Shown: positions 1 through 7,205 of the stretch, piece by piece
Layout: every line of letters begins with the position of its first letter
How positions within the stretch are numbered: position 1 is the first letter of the stretch
Notes under the pieces: model-generated
The model's input: only the letters and a program-made list of their open reading frames with translations
The model's database searches: none
Told to the model about the DNA's origin: nothing
Assembly (NCBI RefSeq): GCF_937936435.1
Contig: NZ_CALDDG010000017.1
Location: forward strand, 1-11,132
Reading direction: 5' to 3'
DNA from: an uncultured Sulfuricurvum sp.
Lineage (GTDB): Bacteria; Campylobacterota; Campylobacteria; Campylobacterales; Sulfurimonadaceae
DNA: 11,132 nucleotides
Translations under genes and position numbers: made by a program

Positions 1-622
1 CGGTGTAGCTTTTACCTTTACAGTCAGGGCATTTTTCACTTGCGGTCGTCCCTTCGCCGTGACATGCGGGACAAGTTTGTGAGAATGTCATGAAGCCTTG
101 GCGCACATATACCTGGCCTTTTCCGCCGCATTGGGAACAACTGGTTACTTTGCCGTCTTTCGCTCCGGTCCCTTTACAGGTTTTACAGGAGCTTTTTGAG
201 GTGAAACTCACCTCTTTTTCGCACCCGAATACCGCTTCTTTGAAGCTGATACGCATTTCGACGCCCATGTCGAGAGGGAATTTGTCGCTCGGAGCGCGCG
301 ACTGGCGTCTGCCGCCTCCGGCGAATCCATTGAACATCTCTTCGAAAATACTGCCGAGGTCGTCGAATCCGCCGCTGCTTCTGCGTCCGCCTCCTCCTTG
401 CAGACCCTCTTTGCCGTAACGGTCATAGAGCGCGCGTTGCTGATCGTCGCTCAAAACCTGATAGGCTTCGTTACAGAGTTTAAATTTATGTTCCGCTTCG
501 GGATCGTCCGGATTGCGGTCAGGATGGTACATTTTTGCCATTTTGCGATAGGCTTTTTTGATTTCATCCCCATTGGCGCTTTTGCTCACTTCTAAAATTT
601 CATAATAGCTCAATTCTTCCAT
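1..622 (-). CDS. dnaJ: Chaperone DnaJ (Hsp40), N-terminal 207 codons, runs off the window
   Basis: DnaJ delivers unfolded clients to DnaK and stimulates its ATPase in the cytoplasm. The visible part starts MEELSYYEILEVSKSANGDE and carries the J-domain with the HPD tripeptide at residues 33-35. A Gly/Phe-rich linker follows at about 74-108 (GGGGRRSSGGFDD, FNGFAGGG). The zinc-binding region then shows four CxxC pairs at C146/C149, C162/C165, C184/C187 and C198/C201. The fourth repeat reads CPDCKGKSY, lacking the last glycine of CxxCxGxG, which I recall as usual for Helicobacter-type DnaJ. The C-terminal substrate-binding domains lie beyond base 1. The ATG at 620-622 is preceded by TGGAG, a suitable ribosome binding site, and gives the canonical J-domain start. 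No grpE or dnaK adjoins it; the neighbour is divergent recR. Confidence 0.97.
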   Translation of the reverse strand, partial: MEELSYYEILEVSKSANGDEIKKAYRKMAKMYHPDRNPDDPEAEHKFKLCNEAYQVLSDDQQRALYDRYGKEGLQGGGGRRSSGGFDDLGSIFEEMFNGFAGGGRRQSRAPSDKFPLDMGVEMRISFKEAVFGCEKEVSFTSKSSCKTCKGTGAKDGKVTSCSQCGGKGQVYVRQGFMTFSQTCPACHGEGTTASEKCPDCKGKSYT

Positions 623-651
623 CGAAGGCTCCACACAAATGTTTTTTGCGA

Positions 652-657
652 ATTATA
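652..657 (-). promoter_or_regulatory. Putative -10 box of dnaJ
   Basis: A perfect TATAAT reads on the minus strand about 30 bases upstream of the dnaJ ATG, predicting a leader of roughly 20-25 bases that contains the TGGAG ribosome binding site. I see no convincing -35 box at the proper spacing, which fits the known weakness of -35 elements in Campylobacterota sigma-70 promoters. No complete CIRCE heat-shock operator is present. Confidence 0.6.
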
Positions 658-721
658 CCGTATAGAATCGAGTGTTAGCTTAATTGAGTCGTAAAGACTA
701 AACTATTTCTGGAACAAGCTT

Positions 722-730
722 TGCTACAAT
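722..730 (+). promoter_or_regulatory. Putative extended -10 promoter of recR (leaderless)
   Basis: TGCTACAAT combines the extended -10 dinucleotide TG with a TACAAT box at 725-730. The box ends 6 bases before the recR ATG, so transcription should start at or next to the A of the start codon. No Shine-Dalgarno sequence lies between box and ATG. No clear -35 box was found. Confidence 0.55.
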
Positions 731-736
731 ACGTTT

Positions 737-1306
737 ATGAAACGTTCTCTAGAGAAATTTAACCGCCTCGTCGAGGCACTCCAGCAGCTTCCGACGATTG
801 GACAGAAATCGGCGACCCGTTTGGCCTATCATATGGTAATGAACGACAGTTTCGGTGCCTTGAAGCTGGCACATGCCATTGAAAACGCGATTACAAGCCT
901 CAAAAAATGCCGTTCATGCGGCGGTTTGAGCGAAGACGAATTGTGCGAGATATGCAGTGACGAGCGTCGTAACCATGAGATACTGTGTATCGTCGAAAAT
1001 GCCAAGGATATCTTGACGTTCGAAGAGAATGCACTCTTCGACGGACGTTATTTCGTTCTCGACGCACTGGATGAACTCGATTTGTCGCATCTGCGCAGTA
1101 TTGTCCAAAGCGGTATTAAAGAGGTTATTTTCGCATTGACGCCTTCGATCGCCAATCAAGGGGTGATGCTTTACATCGAGGATAAACTCTCCGACTGCGA
1201 TGTCCGTTTCAGCCGTATCGCACAAGGGGTTCCGACAGGAGTAAGCCTCGAAAACGTCGACATTCTTTCGTTGACCAAGGCGATGGAAGACCGCGTCGGT
1301 ATTTGA
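737..1306 (+). CDS. recR: Recombination mediator protein RecR
   Basis: RecR works with RecO (and RecF) to load RecA onto SSB-coated single-stranded DNA during gap repair. The 189-residue product has the N-terminal helix-hairpin-helix (LPTIGQKSATRLAYH, about 18-32) and a Cys4 zinc finger with C58, C61, C70 and C73. A Toprim domain follows, from about residue 80 (ILCIVENAKDI) to the conserved tail IAQGVPTGVSLENVD. Compared with typical RecR of about 200 residues, the loop after YxVL is shortened: the usual GG-ISP-GIGP stretch is absent. The usual TPTVEGEAT motif reads TPSIANQG, without its glutamate. Both traits match what I remember of Helicobacter RecR. The gene stands alone between divergent dnaJ and the MarR gene, and appears to be transcribed without a leader. 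Confidence 0.97.
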   Translation: MKRSLEKFNRLVEALQQLPTIGQKSATRLAYHMVMNDSFGALKLAHAIENAITSLKKCRSCGGLSEDELCEICSDERRNHEILCIVENAKDILTFEENALFDGRYFVLDALDELDLSHLRSIVQSGIKEVIFALTPSIANQGVMLYIEDKLSDCDVRFSRIAQGVPTGVSLENVDILSLTKAMEDRVGI

Positions 1307-1364
1307 GAACAGAGTAGAGAATTATTGATAAAAAGAGAAAAGTTTGCAAATTGCCGAATTGCTC

Positions 1365-1393
1365 TTGACATTATTACTAATTAGTAATATATT
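1365..1393 (+). promoter_or_regulatory. Consensus sigma-70 promoter of the MarR gene
   Basis: A perfect TTGACA (1365-1370), a 17-bp spacer and TATATT (1388-1393) form the strongest promoter in the window. The -10 box ends 6 bases before the ATG at 1400, so the transcript probably begins at the start codon. The spacer is almost entirely filled by the palindromic operator, an arrangement in which a bound repressor would block RNA polymerase. Confidence 0.8.
1372..1389. promoter_or_regulatory. Palindromic operator 1 (likely MarR-family site)
   Basis: TATTACTAATTAGTAATA is a perfect 18-bp inverted repeat lying between the -35 and -10 boxes of the MarR gene. Its central 12 bases, TACTAATTAGTA (1375-1386), recur exactly at 1867-1878 before the next gene of the block. 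MarR dimers bind palindromes of this size and commonly repress their own promoters, so autoregulation is the simplest reading. Binding is inferred from position and repetition. Confidence 0.75.
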
Positions 1394-1399
1394 CTCTTT

Positions 1400-1849
1400 A
1401 TGAAAAAGTTACCGCAATTTGATGAGAATATTGCTTTATCGCTGTCAACATGGGTAGAACTTATGAAAGCCTTTTCGAAGATACGTTCTCTTGAGATGGA
1501 ACTTATAGAAGCAAACGGATTGACAATCGGGCAGTTCAGTCTGCTGGAGCTTTTATATCACCGCGGTTCGCAGAGCGTAGGGGCTGCAACGACTCTGGCT
1601 ATGTCGACACCGGGAAATATGACGGTTGTGGTCAAAAATCTTGCAAAGCAGGGGATGATCGTCGTCGACAAAGATCCAAAAGATAAGCGGATCTCGACTC
1701 TCTCGATCAGTGAAAAGGGGAGCGAGCTGATGAAAAACCTATTTCCCGAACACGCGAAGAGGATCGATCGTTTTCTATCGGGATTGGACAATGATGACAA
1801 AGAGGCCGTGAAAAAACTGTTGCGAAAATTGAATAAATCGCTTAAATAG
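1400..1849 (+). CDS. MarR-family transcriptional regulator
   Basis: This 149-residue protein has the size and layout of MarR winged-helix dimeric repressors. N- and C-terminal helices for dimerisation flank a winged helix at about residues 42-112. The wing signature DPKDKRISTLSISEKG (about 91-106) matches the family's D-x-R-D/K-x-R-x-x-x-L-T-x-x-G pattern. There is no cysteine in the protein, so an OhrR- or DUF24-type thiol redox switch is excluded and a small-molecule effector is more likely. No ribosome binding site precedes the ATG; the promoter spacing predicts a leaderless mRNA. Palindromes before this gene and before the following dioxygenase gene suggest that it controls itself, the dioxygenase and probably the yceI-type gene. 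The ligand cannot be read from the sequence; an aromatic compound fits the neighbours. Confidence 0.92.
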   Translation: MKKLPQFDENIALSLSTWVELMKAFSKIRSLEMELIEANGLTIGQFSLLELLYHRGSQSVGAATTLAMSTPGNMTVVVKNLAKQGMIVVDKDPKDKRISTLSISEKGSELMKNLFPEHAKRIDRFLSGLDNDDKEAVKKLLRKLNKSLK

Positions 1850-1866
1850 TTTTTTTACGAATAAAC

Positions 1867-1878
1867 TACTAATTAGTA
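1867..1878. promoter_or_regulatory. Palindromic operator 2, before the dioxygenase gene
   Basis: TACTAATTAGTA is an exact copy of the centre of operator 1. It lies in the 44-base gap between the MarR stop codon and the dioxygenase start, after a T-run at 1850-1856. A weak promoter can be drawn around it (TTTACG at 1854-1859, 17 bases, TATTAA at 1877-1882), placing the palindrome again in or beside the spacer. A second, regulated start site for the two downstream genes is therefore plausible, but the boxes are poor. Confidence 0.65.
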
Positions 1879-1893
1879 TTAATAGGAAATACG

Positions 1894-2751
1894 ATGACAA
1901 GACGTACATTTATAGGAGTTACGATGGTAGGGATAGAGAGATTATTGGGTGGTTCGCAGAGCGATTCTATGGCTCCGGCACTGTTTTGCGGCCACGGTTC
2001 GCCGATGAATATCGTCACGGATAATGCGTATACACGAAGAATGAAAGAAATCGGAACGTTATTGAAAAAGCCCAAAGCGGTATTGGTGATATCGGCGCAT
2101 TGGGTGAGTGACGCTCTTTTTGTCTCGACGGTAGAGCATCCCGAGACGATTTACGATTTTTACGGATTTCCTCCGTCGCTGTACACGATTCGATATCCCG
2201 CCTCCGGTGCACCGGAGATAGCCAATAGTATCGTTAATAAGTTAAAAAGTTTTGCTGCTGTCGCCGATCCCAAACGGGGATTAGACCATGGGGCATGGAG
2301 TGTTCTAAAACTATTGTTTCCCGATGCGGACGTTCCGGTATTCCAGATGAGTCTCAACCGCCGGTTTACCCCCGAGCAGCATTATGCTCTGGGAATGGAA
2401 CTCTCCGCTTTACGTAAAGAAGGGATTATGATTCTGGGCAGCGGCGATATCGTCCATAATCTCTATCAGATCGATCCCGATCCGAATGCCCTTAAGGCAC
2501 CGTGGGCAGAAACGTTTGAAGCCAAGATCAAAGAGGCATTATTGGATAACGATTCTGCGACTTTGATCCGATTTAAGGAGCTTGGAAACGATGCCAAACT
2601 GGCATGTCCGAGCGACGAGCACTTTTTGCCGTTGTTGTATGTCGCAGCCGCGACGGCACATGAGAGTATCGATTTCGTTTACGAAGGATTCGAGCACGGA
2701 ACAATCAGTTTAAGCAGTTTCGGCAGCAATCTGACCAAAGGAGTTCTATGA
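1894..2751 (+). CDS. ygiD: Extradiol ring-cleavage dioxygenase, class III, DODA/YgiD family
   Basis: This family (LigB superfamily) opens catechol-type rings using a metal ion; E. coli YgiD acts on L-DOPA. Conserved motifs are present: GHGSPMN (H34), SAHW (H69), DFYGFP, LDHGAW (H132), GSGDIVHNL (H188) and DEHFLPLLYV (H243). The histidines correspond to the family's metal and catalytic ligands. Length (285 residues) is slightly above the usual 260-270 because of an N-terminal extension. Two in-frame starts are possible: ATG 1894 after AGGAAAT, and ATG 1924 after a better AGGAG. The extension contains TRRTFIG, resembling the start of a Tat signal, but its hydrophobic part is short, so export is doubtful. 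It sits between the MarR gene and the yceI-type gene and follows operator 2. The real substrate is unknown. Confidence 0.92.
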   Translation: MTRRTFIGVTMVGIERLLGGSQSDSMAPALFCGHGSPMNIVTDNAYTRRMKEIGTLLKKPKAVLVISAHWVSDALFVSTVEHPETIYDFYGFPPSLYTIRYPASGAPEIANSIVNKLKSFAAVADPKRGLDHGAWSVLKLLFPDADVPVFQMSLNRRFTPEQHYALGMELSALRKEGIMILGSGDIVHNLYQIDPDPNALKAPWAETFEAKIKEALLDNDSATLIRFKELGNDAKLACPSDEHFLPLLYVAAATAHESIDFVYEGFEHGTISLSSFGSNLTKGVL

Positions 2752-2811
2752 AATAGCGTTTCTTTCATACCGTCGATAGCATTAAAACAAACACACAAAA
2801 AAGGATATACC

Positions 2812-3372
2812 ATGAAAAAAATAGCACTTCTCTCCGCCGTATTGGCTCAATTGGCGTTTGCCGCACCCTATAGTGTCGATCAGTCGCATTCAAATGTAGG
2901 CTTTAAAGTCAAACACATGATGGTGTCGTCCACCAACGGAAAGTTTAAAACCTTTAGCGGAACCTTCGACTATGACGATAAAACCCATGTCGTGAGTAAG
3001 CTCACAGGAAAAATCGCCGTGTCTTCGATCGATACGGACGAGCCTAAACGGGATATTCATCTCAAAAGCGCCGATTTTTTCGACAGTGAAAAATATCCGG
3101 AGATCACCTTTGTCGCAAAAGGGATAAAAGGGGATAAAATGATCGGTGATTTGACGATCAAAGGGGTAACGAAAAGCGTAGCGCTCGCCTATGATTTCGG
3201 AGGATCAAGTATCGATCCGTGGGGAAATAAACGCGTCGGTTTTGAACTAAGCGGTACGATCGACCGACGCGATTTCGGCATGGTATGGAATAAAGCGCTG
3301 GATGTCGGCGGAGTTGCCGTTTCGAACGATGTGAAACTCTCCGTCGATATCGAAGGGATTGCACAAAAATAA
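2812..3372 (+). CDS. yceI: YceI-family periplasmic lipid-binding protein
   Basis: YceI proteins are small lipocalin-like beta-barrels that bind long isoprenoid or other amphiphilic molecules, usually in the periplasm. Residues 1-17 (MKKIALLSAVLAQLAFA) form a Sec signal peptide with cleavage near AFA. The mature protein shows family features: SVDQSHSNVGFKVKHMMVS, GKFKTFSGTFDYD, SADFFDSEKYPEITF, GDLTIKGVTKSV and RRDFGM. The length of 186 residues is typical. AAGGAT precedes the ATG at good spacing. It follows the dioxygenase after 60 bases without an evident promoter or terminator, so it is probably the last gene of the MarR-controlled unit. Its stop lies 11 bases from the convergent hrpB stop, and I see no hairpin between them. 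The ligand is not predictable. Confidence 0.95.
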   Translation: MKKIALLSAVLAQLAFAAPYSVDQSHSNVGFKVKHMMVSSTNGKFKTFSGTFDYDDKTHVVSKLTGKIAVSSIDTDEPKRDIHLKSADFFDSEKYPEITFVAKGIKGDKMIGDLTIKGVTKSVALAYDFGGSSIDPWGNKRVGFELSGTIDRRDFGMVWNKALDVGGVAVSNDVKLSVDIEGIAQK

Positions 3373-3383
3373 CACTCCGAACG

Positions 3384-5897
3384 CTACATAAACTTCTTGG
3401 TTTTACTGGTCGCTTCCGCGTTTTGCGGATCGTCCGGCCAGTAGTGTTTCGGATAGCGCCCTTTTAACTCTTTTTTGACATCCCCATACGAGCTTTTCCA
3501 AAAGCCGACCAGATCCCGTGTAACCTGTATCGGACGGCGTGCAGGAGAGAGCAGATGCACCAGAAGCGGTAATCTCCCCTCCATAACGCTCGGATGACGG
3601 TCGAGTCCGAAGACTTCCTGAATCCGCACAGCCAGAACAATCGATTCGGGATCGGAATAATCCAGAGCGACGGCAGTTCCGGTCGGAGCGGTAAAATGGG
3701 TCGGAAACGATTGTTCCAACATCTGTAATTGTTCCCATGAGAGCGATGAAGCGAGGATTGTATACAAGTCGAGGCTCTCACAGTCGCGCAGGGAATCGTG
3801 GCGATCGAGATGGGGTAAAAGCCATGATTCGAGAGTATCCAGCAGTACCTGATCGCTGAAATCGCCGAATGCGCGTTCCGGAATGTGGTAATGGAGACAT
3901 TGGAGGCGTTGGCGCAGGCTTAGTGCTTTGGGCGACCAGGGGAGAACCTCCAATCCGTGTTTTCGAATCCCTTCCAAGAGAGATTGCCGAACCAAAACAC
4001 GATCGAGATTTTCCAATGGTCGCGATTCGACGACGATTGCCCCCACTCTTTGTATTTCTCTCGCCTCCACCCGCATCGTTTCTGCGTTCCATATGACTGT
4101 ATTATCCGTTTCGAACGATGCAGTGAGATAGGTTTGCATATCTTCAAGCCGGAGGGGAGCGCAACGGTAGATTTTCGCTACGGTGCCATCACCGTCGCTT
4201 TCGGCAACGACAAGCCACTCTTGTGCGGTCAAATCGTCTTCTCGGGAAAGAATCGCTTCCTTACCGTTGCTGAGAAGATATTTGTCCCCTTTTGGAACAC
4301 GAATCCTTCCGATCCGATCGGGATAGGCAAATGCCAGAAGAACCCCCACCATCGCATCGGAAAAATCGTCGCGTAAGCGAAGCAAAGAACCGATTCGGCT
4401 TGCAAGTTCACGGGCGGTTTTGAGGATGGCATCGACAGCTTCGTTGGAAGTATGGGGAGAAGATTTGCCCGATAATCGCTCATAAAGAATCCAGAACCGT
4501 TCGCGCATATCCGACATACGGCGATCATTACGGGAAACGATATCCCGTTCGCTCAGCAATGCCGCAAGTAAAATGGCTTCACTTTCCAGCCCTATCGCAG
4601 TACTTTTTAGAATCATATGTGCCAAACGGGGGTGTAGCCCCAGAGCGGCGATTTCATTACCGTGCCGTGTTGCCTTTTTGTGTTCATCGACGGCTCCTAG
4701 GTTTCGCAGCAGATCTGAAGCGTGTTGTATCGATCGTTTGGGCGGGGGATCGATCCATGAGAGTTCCTCTTCTCCCCAGAGTGCCAGTTCGAGCGCCAAA
4801 GGGGTAAGATCGCACAAAACGATCTCGGGATCGCGGTGGGGGCTTAGGCTATGATGGGCCTGCTCGCTCCATAAACGGTAACATTTACCGCTGCTAAGCC
4901 GTCCGGCACGGCCTGCTCGCTGGTCGGCGGAGGCGCGGGATATTTTTTGCGTTACGAGACGCTGCATACCGCTTTGGGGATCGAAGCGGATAACCCGTTC
5001 CAATCCCGAATCGATGACGATACGGATTCCCTCGATGGTGAGGCTGGTTTCGGCGATATTGGTAGTGAGGACGATTTTGCGTTTTTCACAAGGGGCGATC
5101 GCGCGTTCCTGATCGGCTTTGGAAAGTTCGCCGTACAAAGGACTAATGAGGATATCCTCTCCGCAACGGCCGGTGAGAGCGCTTTGGAGTGTCTTGATCT
5201 CCCGAACCCCCGGCAAGAAAACGAGCATGTCCCCAACATCCTGTTCGAGGGATCGGGTGATGGCGACCAAGAGCTCTTGGTTCATAACTCTCGTATCGCC
5301 TAGGGGCGCAGAAGAGGGGAGATAGAGAACCTCTACCGGAAAGCTCGCTCCTTTGCTCGTAAGGATCGGCGGGTGATCGAGAAGCGTGTGCAGTGAGGCG
5401 GTGTCGAGGGTGGCCGACATGACGAGTATTTTCAGATCGTCACGCAAAATCTCCTGAGACTGAAGCGAAAAAGCCAACGAGATATCACTGTGTAGATGGC
5501 GCTCGTGAAACTCATCGAAAATGATGAGAGCGATATTTTCCAACGAGGGGTCGTTTTGGAGACGGCGGGTGAGTATCCCTTCGGTGACGACAACGATTTT
5601 GGTATGCGAGGAGAGTTTTTTTTCGGAACGTATCTGATAGCCGACCCGTTTGCCGAGGCTTTCTCCGAGCATCTGTGCCATACGGCTTGCGGCAGTACGG
5701 GCAGCGATACGGCGGGGTTCGAGCATAATGATCTGTTTGTTTTCAAGCCACGGTTCGTCCAAAAGCGAGAGGGGAACGGCGGTGGTTTTTCCGGCACCGG
5801 GAGGGGCTTGGAGGATCAGGCGGTTATGACGGAGAAGTGACTCTCTGATCGACTCCAAATGCTCGAAAATCGGCAGATCACCGAGGGAAAAACCCAT
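3384..5897 (-). CDS. hrpB: ATP-dependent helicase HrpB (DEAH/RHA type)
   Basis: HrpB is a superfamily 2 helicase of the DEAH/RHA group, of poorly defined cellular role, probably acting on RNA. The 837-residue product shows Walker A APPGAGKTT (31-39), LEPRR (59-63), DEFH (128-131), SAT (161-163), TTNIAETSLTI (278-288) and QRAGRAGR (326-333). A helicase-associated region follows. The C-terminal HrpB domain contains HFTAPTGTAVALDY, RIQEVFGLDRHPSV, LLSPARRPIQVTRDL and KGRYPKHYWPDDP. Length agrees with E. coli HrpB (just over 800). The ATG lies 2 bases after the stop of the upstream glycoside-hydrolase-like gene and has no good ribosome binding site of its own, so translational coupling is likely. 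Both genes would be transcribed from the promoter near 7206. The protein appears complete. Confidence 0.97.
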   Translation of the reverse strand: MGFSLGDLPIFEHLESIRESLLRHNRLILQAPPGAGKTTAVPLSLLDEPWLENKQIIMLEPRRIAARTAASRMAQMLGESLGKRVGYQIRSEKKLSSHTKIVVVTEGILTRRLQNDPSLENIALIIFDEFHERHLHSDISLAFSLQSQEILRDDLKILVMSATLDTASLHTLLDHPPILTSKGASFPVEVLYLPSSAPLGDTRVMNQELLVAITRSLEQDVGDMLVFLPGVREIKTLQSALTGRCGEDILISPLYGELSKADQERAIAPCEKRKIVLTTNIAETSLTIEGIRIVIDSGLERVIRFDPQSGMQRLVTQKISRASADQRAGRAGRLSSGKCYRLWSEQAHHSLSPHRDPEIVLCDLTPLALELALWGEEELSWIDPPPKRSIQHASDLLRNLGAVDEHKKATRHGNEIAALGLHPRLAHMILKSTAIGLESEAILLAALLSERDIVSRNDRRMSDMRERFWILYERLSGKSSPHTSNEAVDAILKTARELASRIGSLLRLRDDFSDAMVGVLLAFAYPDRIGRIRVPKGDKYLLSNGKEAILSREDDLTAQEWLVVAESDGDGTVAKIYRCAPLRLEDMQTYLTASFETDNTVIWNAETMRVEAREIQRVGAIVVESRPLENLDRVLVRQSLLEGIRKHGLEVLPWSPKALSLRQRLQCLHYHIPERAFGDFSDQVLLDTLESWLLPHLDRHDSLRDCESLDLYTILASSLSWEQLQMLEQSFPTHFTAPTGTAVALDYSDPESIVLAVRIQEVFGLDRHPSVMEGRLPLLVHLLSPARRPIQVTRDLVGFWKSSYGDVKKELKGRYPKHYWPDDPQNAEATSKTKKFM

Positions 5898-5899
5898 GT

Positions 5900-7177
5900 T
5901 TATGAGGCAGGCTTTTCGGATTTAGGCGGATCAATCCTGGACATCTCCGATGCGTTATTATTTTTATAGAGGATAAGCCCCTGTGAACTGTAGACGTTGC
6001 GCGGATTCCAGAGAATCCATCCGCAGCTTCCGAAATCTTCGCTCGCTTTGATTTGTTCGCGTATCTCTTTGGCACCGTAAATACGGCGGTCAAACGCATA
6101 GTCGCGGAATGCCTGAAGCCACGGACGATAGGCCAAAGGGGAGGTTCCCGATTTTTCGAGTGCTTTGTCAAGCGAAAGTTTGACGATCTCGTAGTTGGCT
6201 TCGACCGGATTACGGTACCCCGGAATCCCCGCATTGAAGCCGGAAGGATAAAGCATCGGCGAGAGATAGTCGACATACGGCGAGAGGGCATCGACACGCT
6301 GACCGATTTCGATATCGGCGTTATGCCAGCTTACATAGCCGAAAATGTCGGCGGAGATAAAGACGTTATAAGGGGTGAGTTTTGAGCGTGCCGCTTCCAA
6401 AAATCCTGAAATCGCTTTCACCCGTTCAGCCTGTGTGTTTTCTACCGAAAACTTCACGCCCTTGCGGTCGGGAAAACGGACGTAATCGAACTGAACCTCG
6501 TCAAATCCAGCGGAGGCCGCTTCAGCAGCGATACTGAGGATATATTCGCGGGGTTCTTTGCGCGATGCGTCGATCCAATATAACCCCTCTTTATCTTTGA
6601 ACAAAGAACCGTCTGTAGTTCGTACACCCATATCCGGATGGGCGGTGACATACGGAGTATCCTTGAACGATACGATGCGGGCGATAACGTAAACCCCTTC
6701 TTTGTGGAGATCGGCAACAAATTTTTTCATGTCTTTAAACAAAACGATATCTTGTGCTCCGATGGCATTGGCGGTAGGGTTTGCCGTTTTAAAAGCGATC
6801 TGTCCGCGGTCCATCTTGACATCGATGACAAGGGCATTGAGCTCTGTGGTACGCAAAAGCTCTTTGGCATTGCCCATAATTTTGGTACTCGTCGCACCGA
6901 AGCTGGAGAGGTAGATCGCTTTTGGGGTAAAGCTCTCCAAATACATTTTTCCTCCGGTTTTGTAGAACTTTCGGTTATAGCCGACGGCGCGTACGCCGAT
7001 GTACTTCGATTGGGGGATACGAAAAGTTCCGTTTGAATCGGTACGATACTCTTTATTGTTGGATATGACGATTGCGTTTACAATCGGCTCTTGTGTTTGT
7101 TTGTCCAAAACGATACCCGTAGTTACCGCTCCGAAAGACAGTGTAATAAGTCCCATTAAAAGCGTAATTGCTTTCAC
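5900..7177 (-). CDS. Secreted DUF4015 putative glycoside hydrolase with N-terminal carboxypeptidase-regulatory-like domain
   Basis: I chose the GTG at 7175-7177 because GGGAG lies 6 bases upstream and translation then begins with a clean signal peptide (MKAITLLMGLITLSFGA). An in-frame TTG at 7196-7198 would add seven charged or polar residues. Residues about 21-70 resemble a carboxypeptidase-regulatory-like beta-sandwich (TGIVLDKQTQEPIVNAIVIS, then RTDSNGTFRIP). The rest, from about 87 to 400, fits the DUF4015 (PF13200) TIM-barrel family: NALVIDVKMDRG, GFDEVQFDYVRFPD (about 225-237), SADIFGYVSW, YLSPMLYPSGF, YRPWLQAFRDYAF and GWILWNPRNVY. The acidic residues in VIDVK and FDYVRFP are the obvious catalytic candidates by analogy with related hydrolases. 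The protein is probably periplasmic or surface-exposed, and its substrate is unknown. The short C-terminal tail (DPPKSEKPAS) looks disordered. Confidence 0.85.
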   Translation of the reverse strand: MKAITLLMGLITLSFGAVTTGIVLDKQTQEPIVNAIVISNNKEYRTDSNGTFRIPQSKYIGVRAVGYNRKFYKTGGKMYLESFTPKAIYLSSFGATSTKIMGNAKELLRTTELNALVIDVKMDRGQIAFKTANPTANAIGAQDIVLFKDMKKFVADLHKEGVYVIARIVSFKDTPYVTAHPDMGVRTTDGSLFKDKEGLYWIDASRKEPREYILSIAAEAASAGFDEVQFDYVRFPDRKGVKFSVENTQAERVKAISGFLEAARSKLTPYNVFISADIFGYVSWHNADIEIGQRVDALSPYVDYLSPMLYPSGFNAGIPGYRNPVEANYEIVKLSLDKALEKSGTSPLAYRPWLQAFRDYAFDRRIYGAKEIREQIKASEDFGSCGWILWNPRNVYSSQGLILYKNNNASEMSRIDPPKSEKPAS

Positions 7178-7205
7178 TCTTTGCTCCCGATAAATCAATT
7201 GCGGT

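Noticed and set aside
661..690. Possible CIRCE/HrcA heat-shock operator before dnaJ (GAGTGTTAG resembles one half-site)
   Set aside because: The partner half TTAGCACTC is not present 9 bases away, so the inverted repeat is incomplete.
3373..3383. Bidirectional terminator between convergent yceI and hrpB
   Set aside because: The gap is 11 bases and no inverted repeat was found in it or in the adjoining gene ends.
3869..5303. Several plus-strand open frames of 75-139 codons within hrpB
   Set aside because: They are shadows of the helicase gene in other frames, without ribosome binding sites or recognisable domains.
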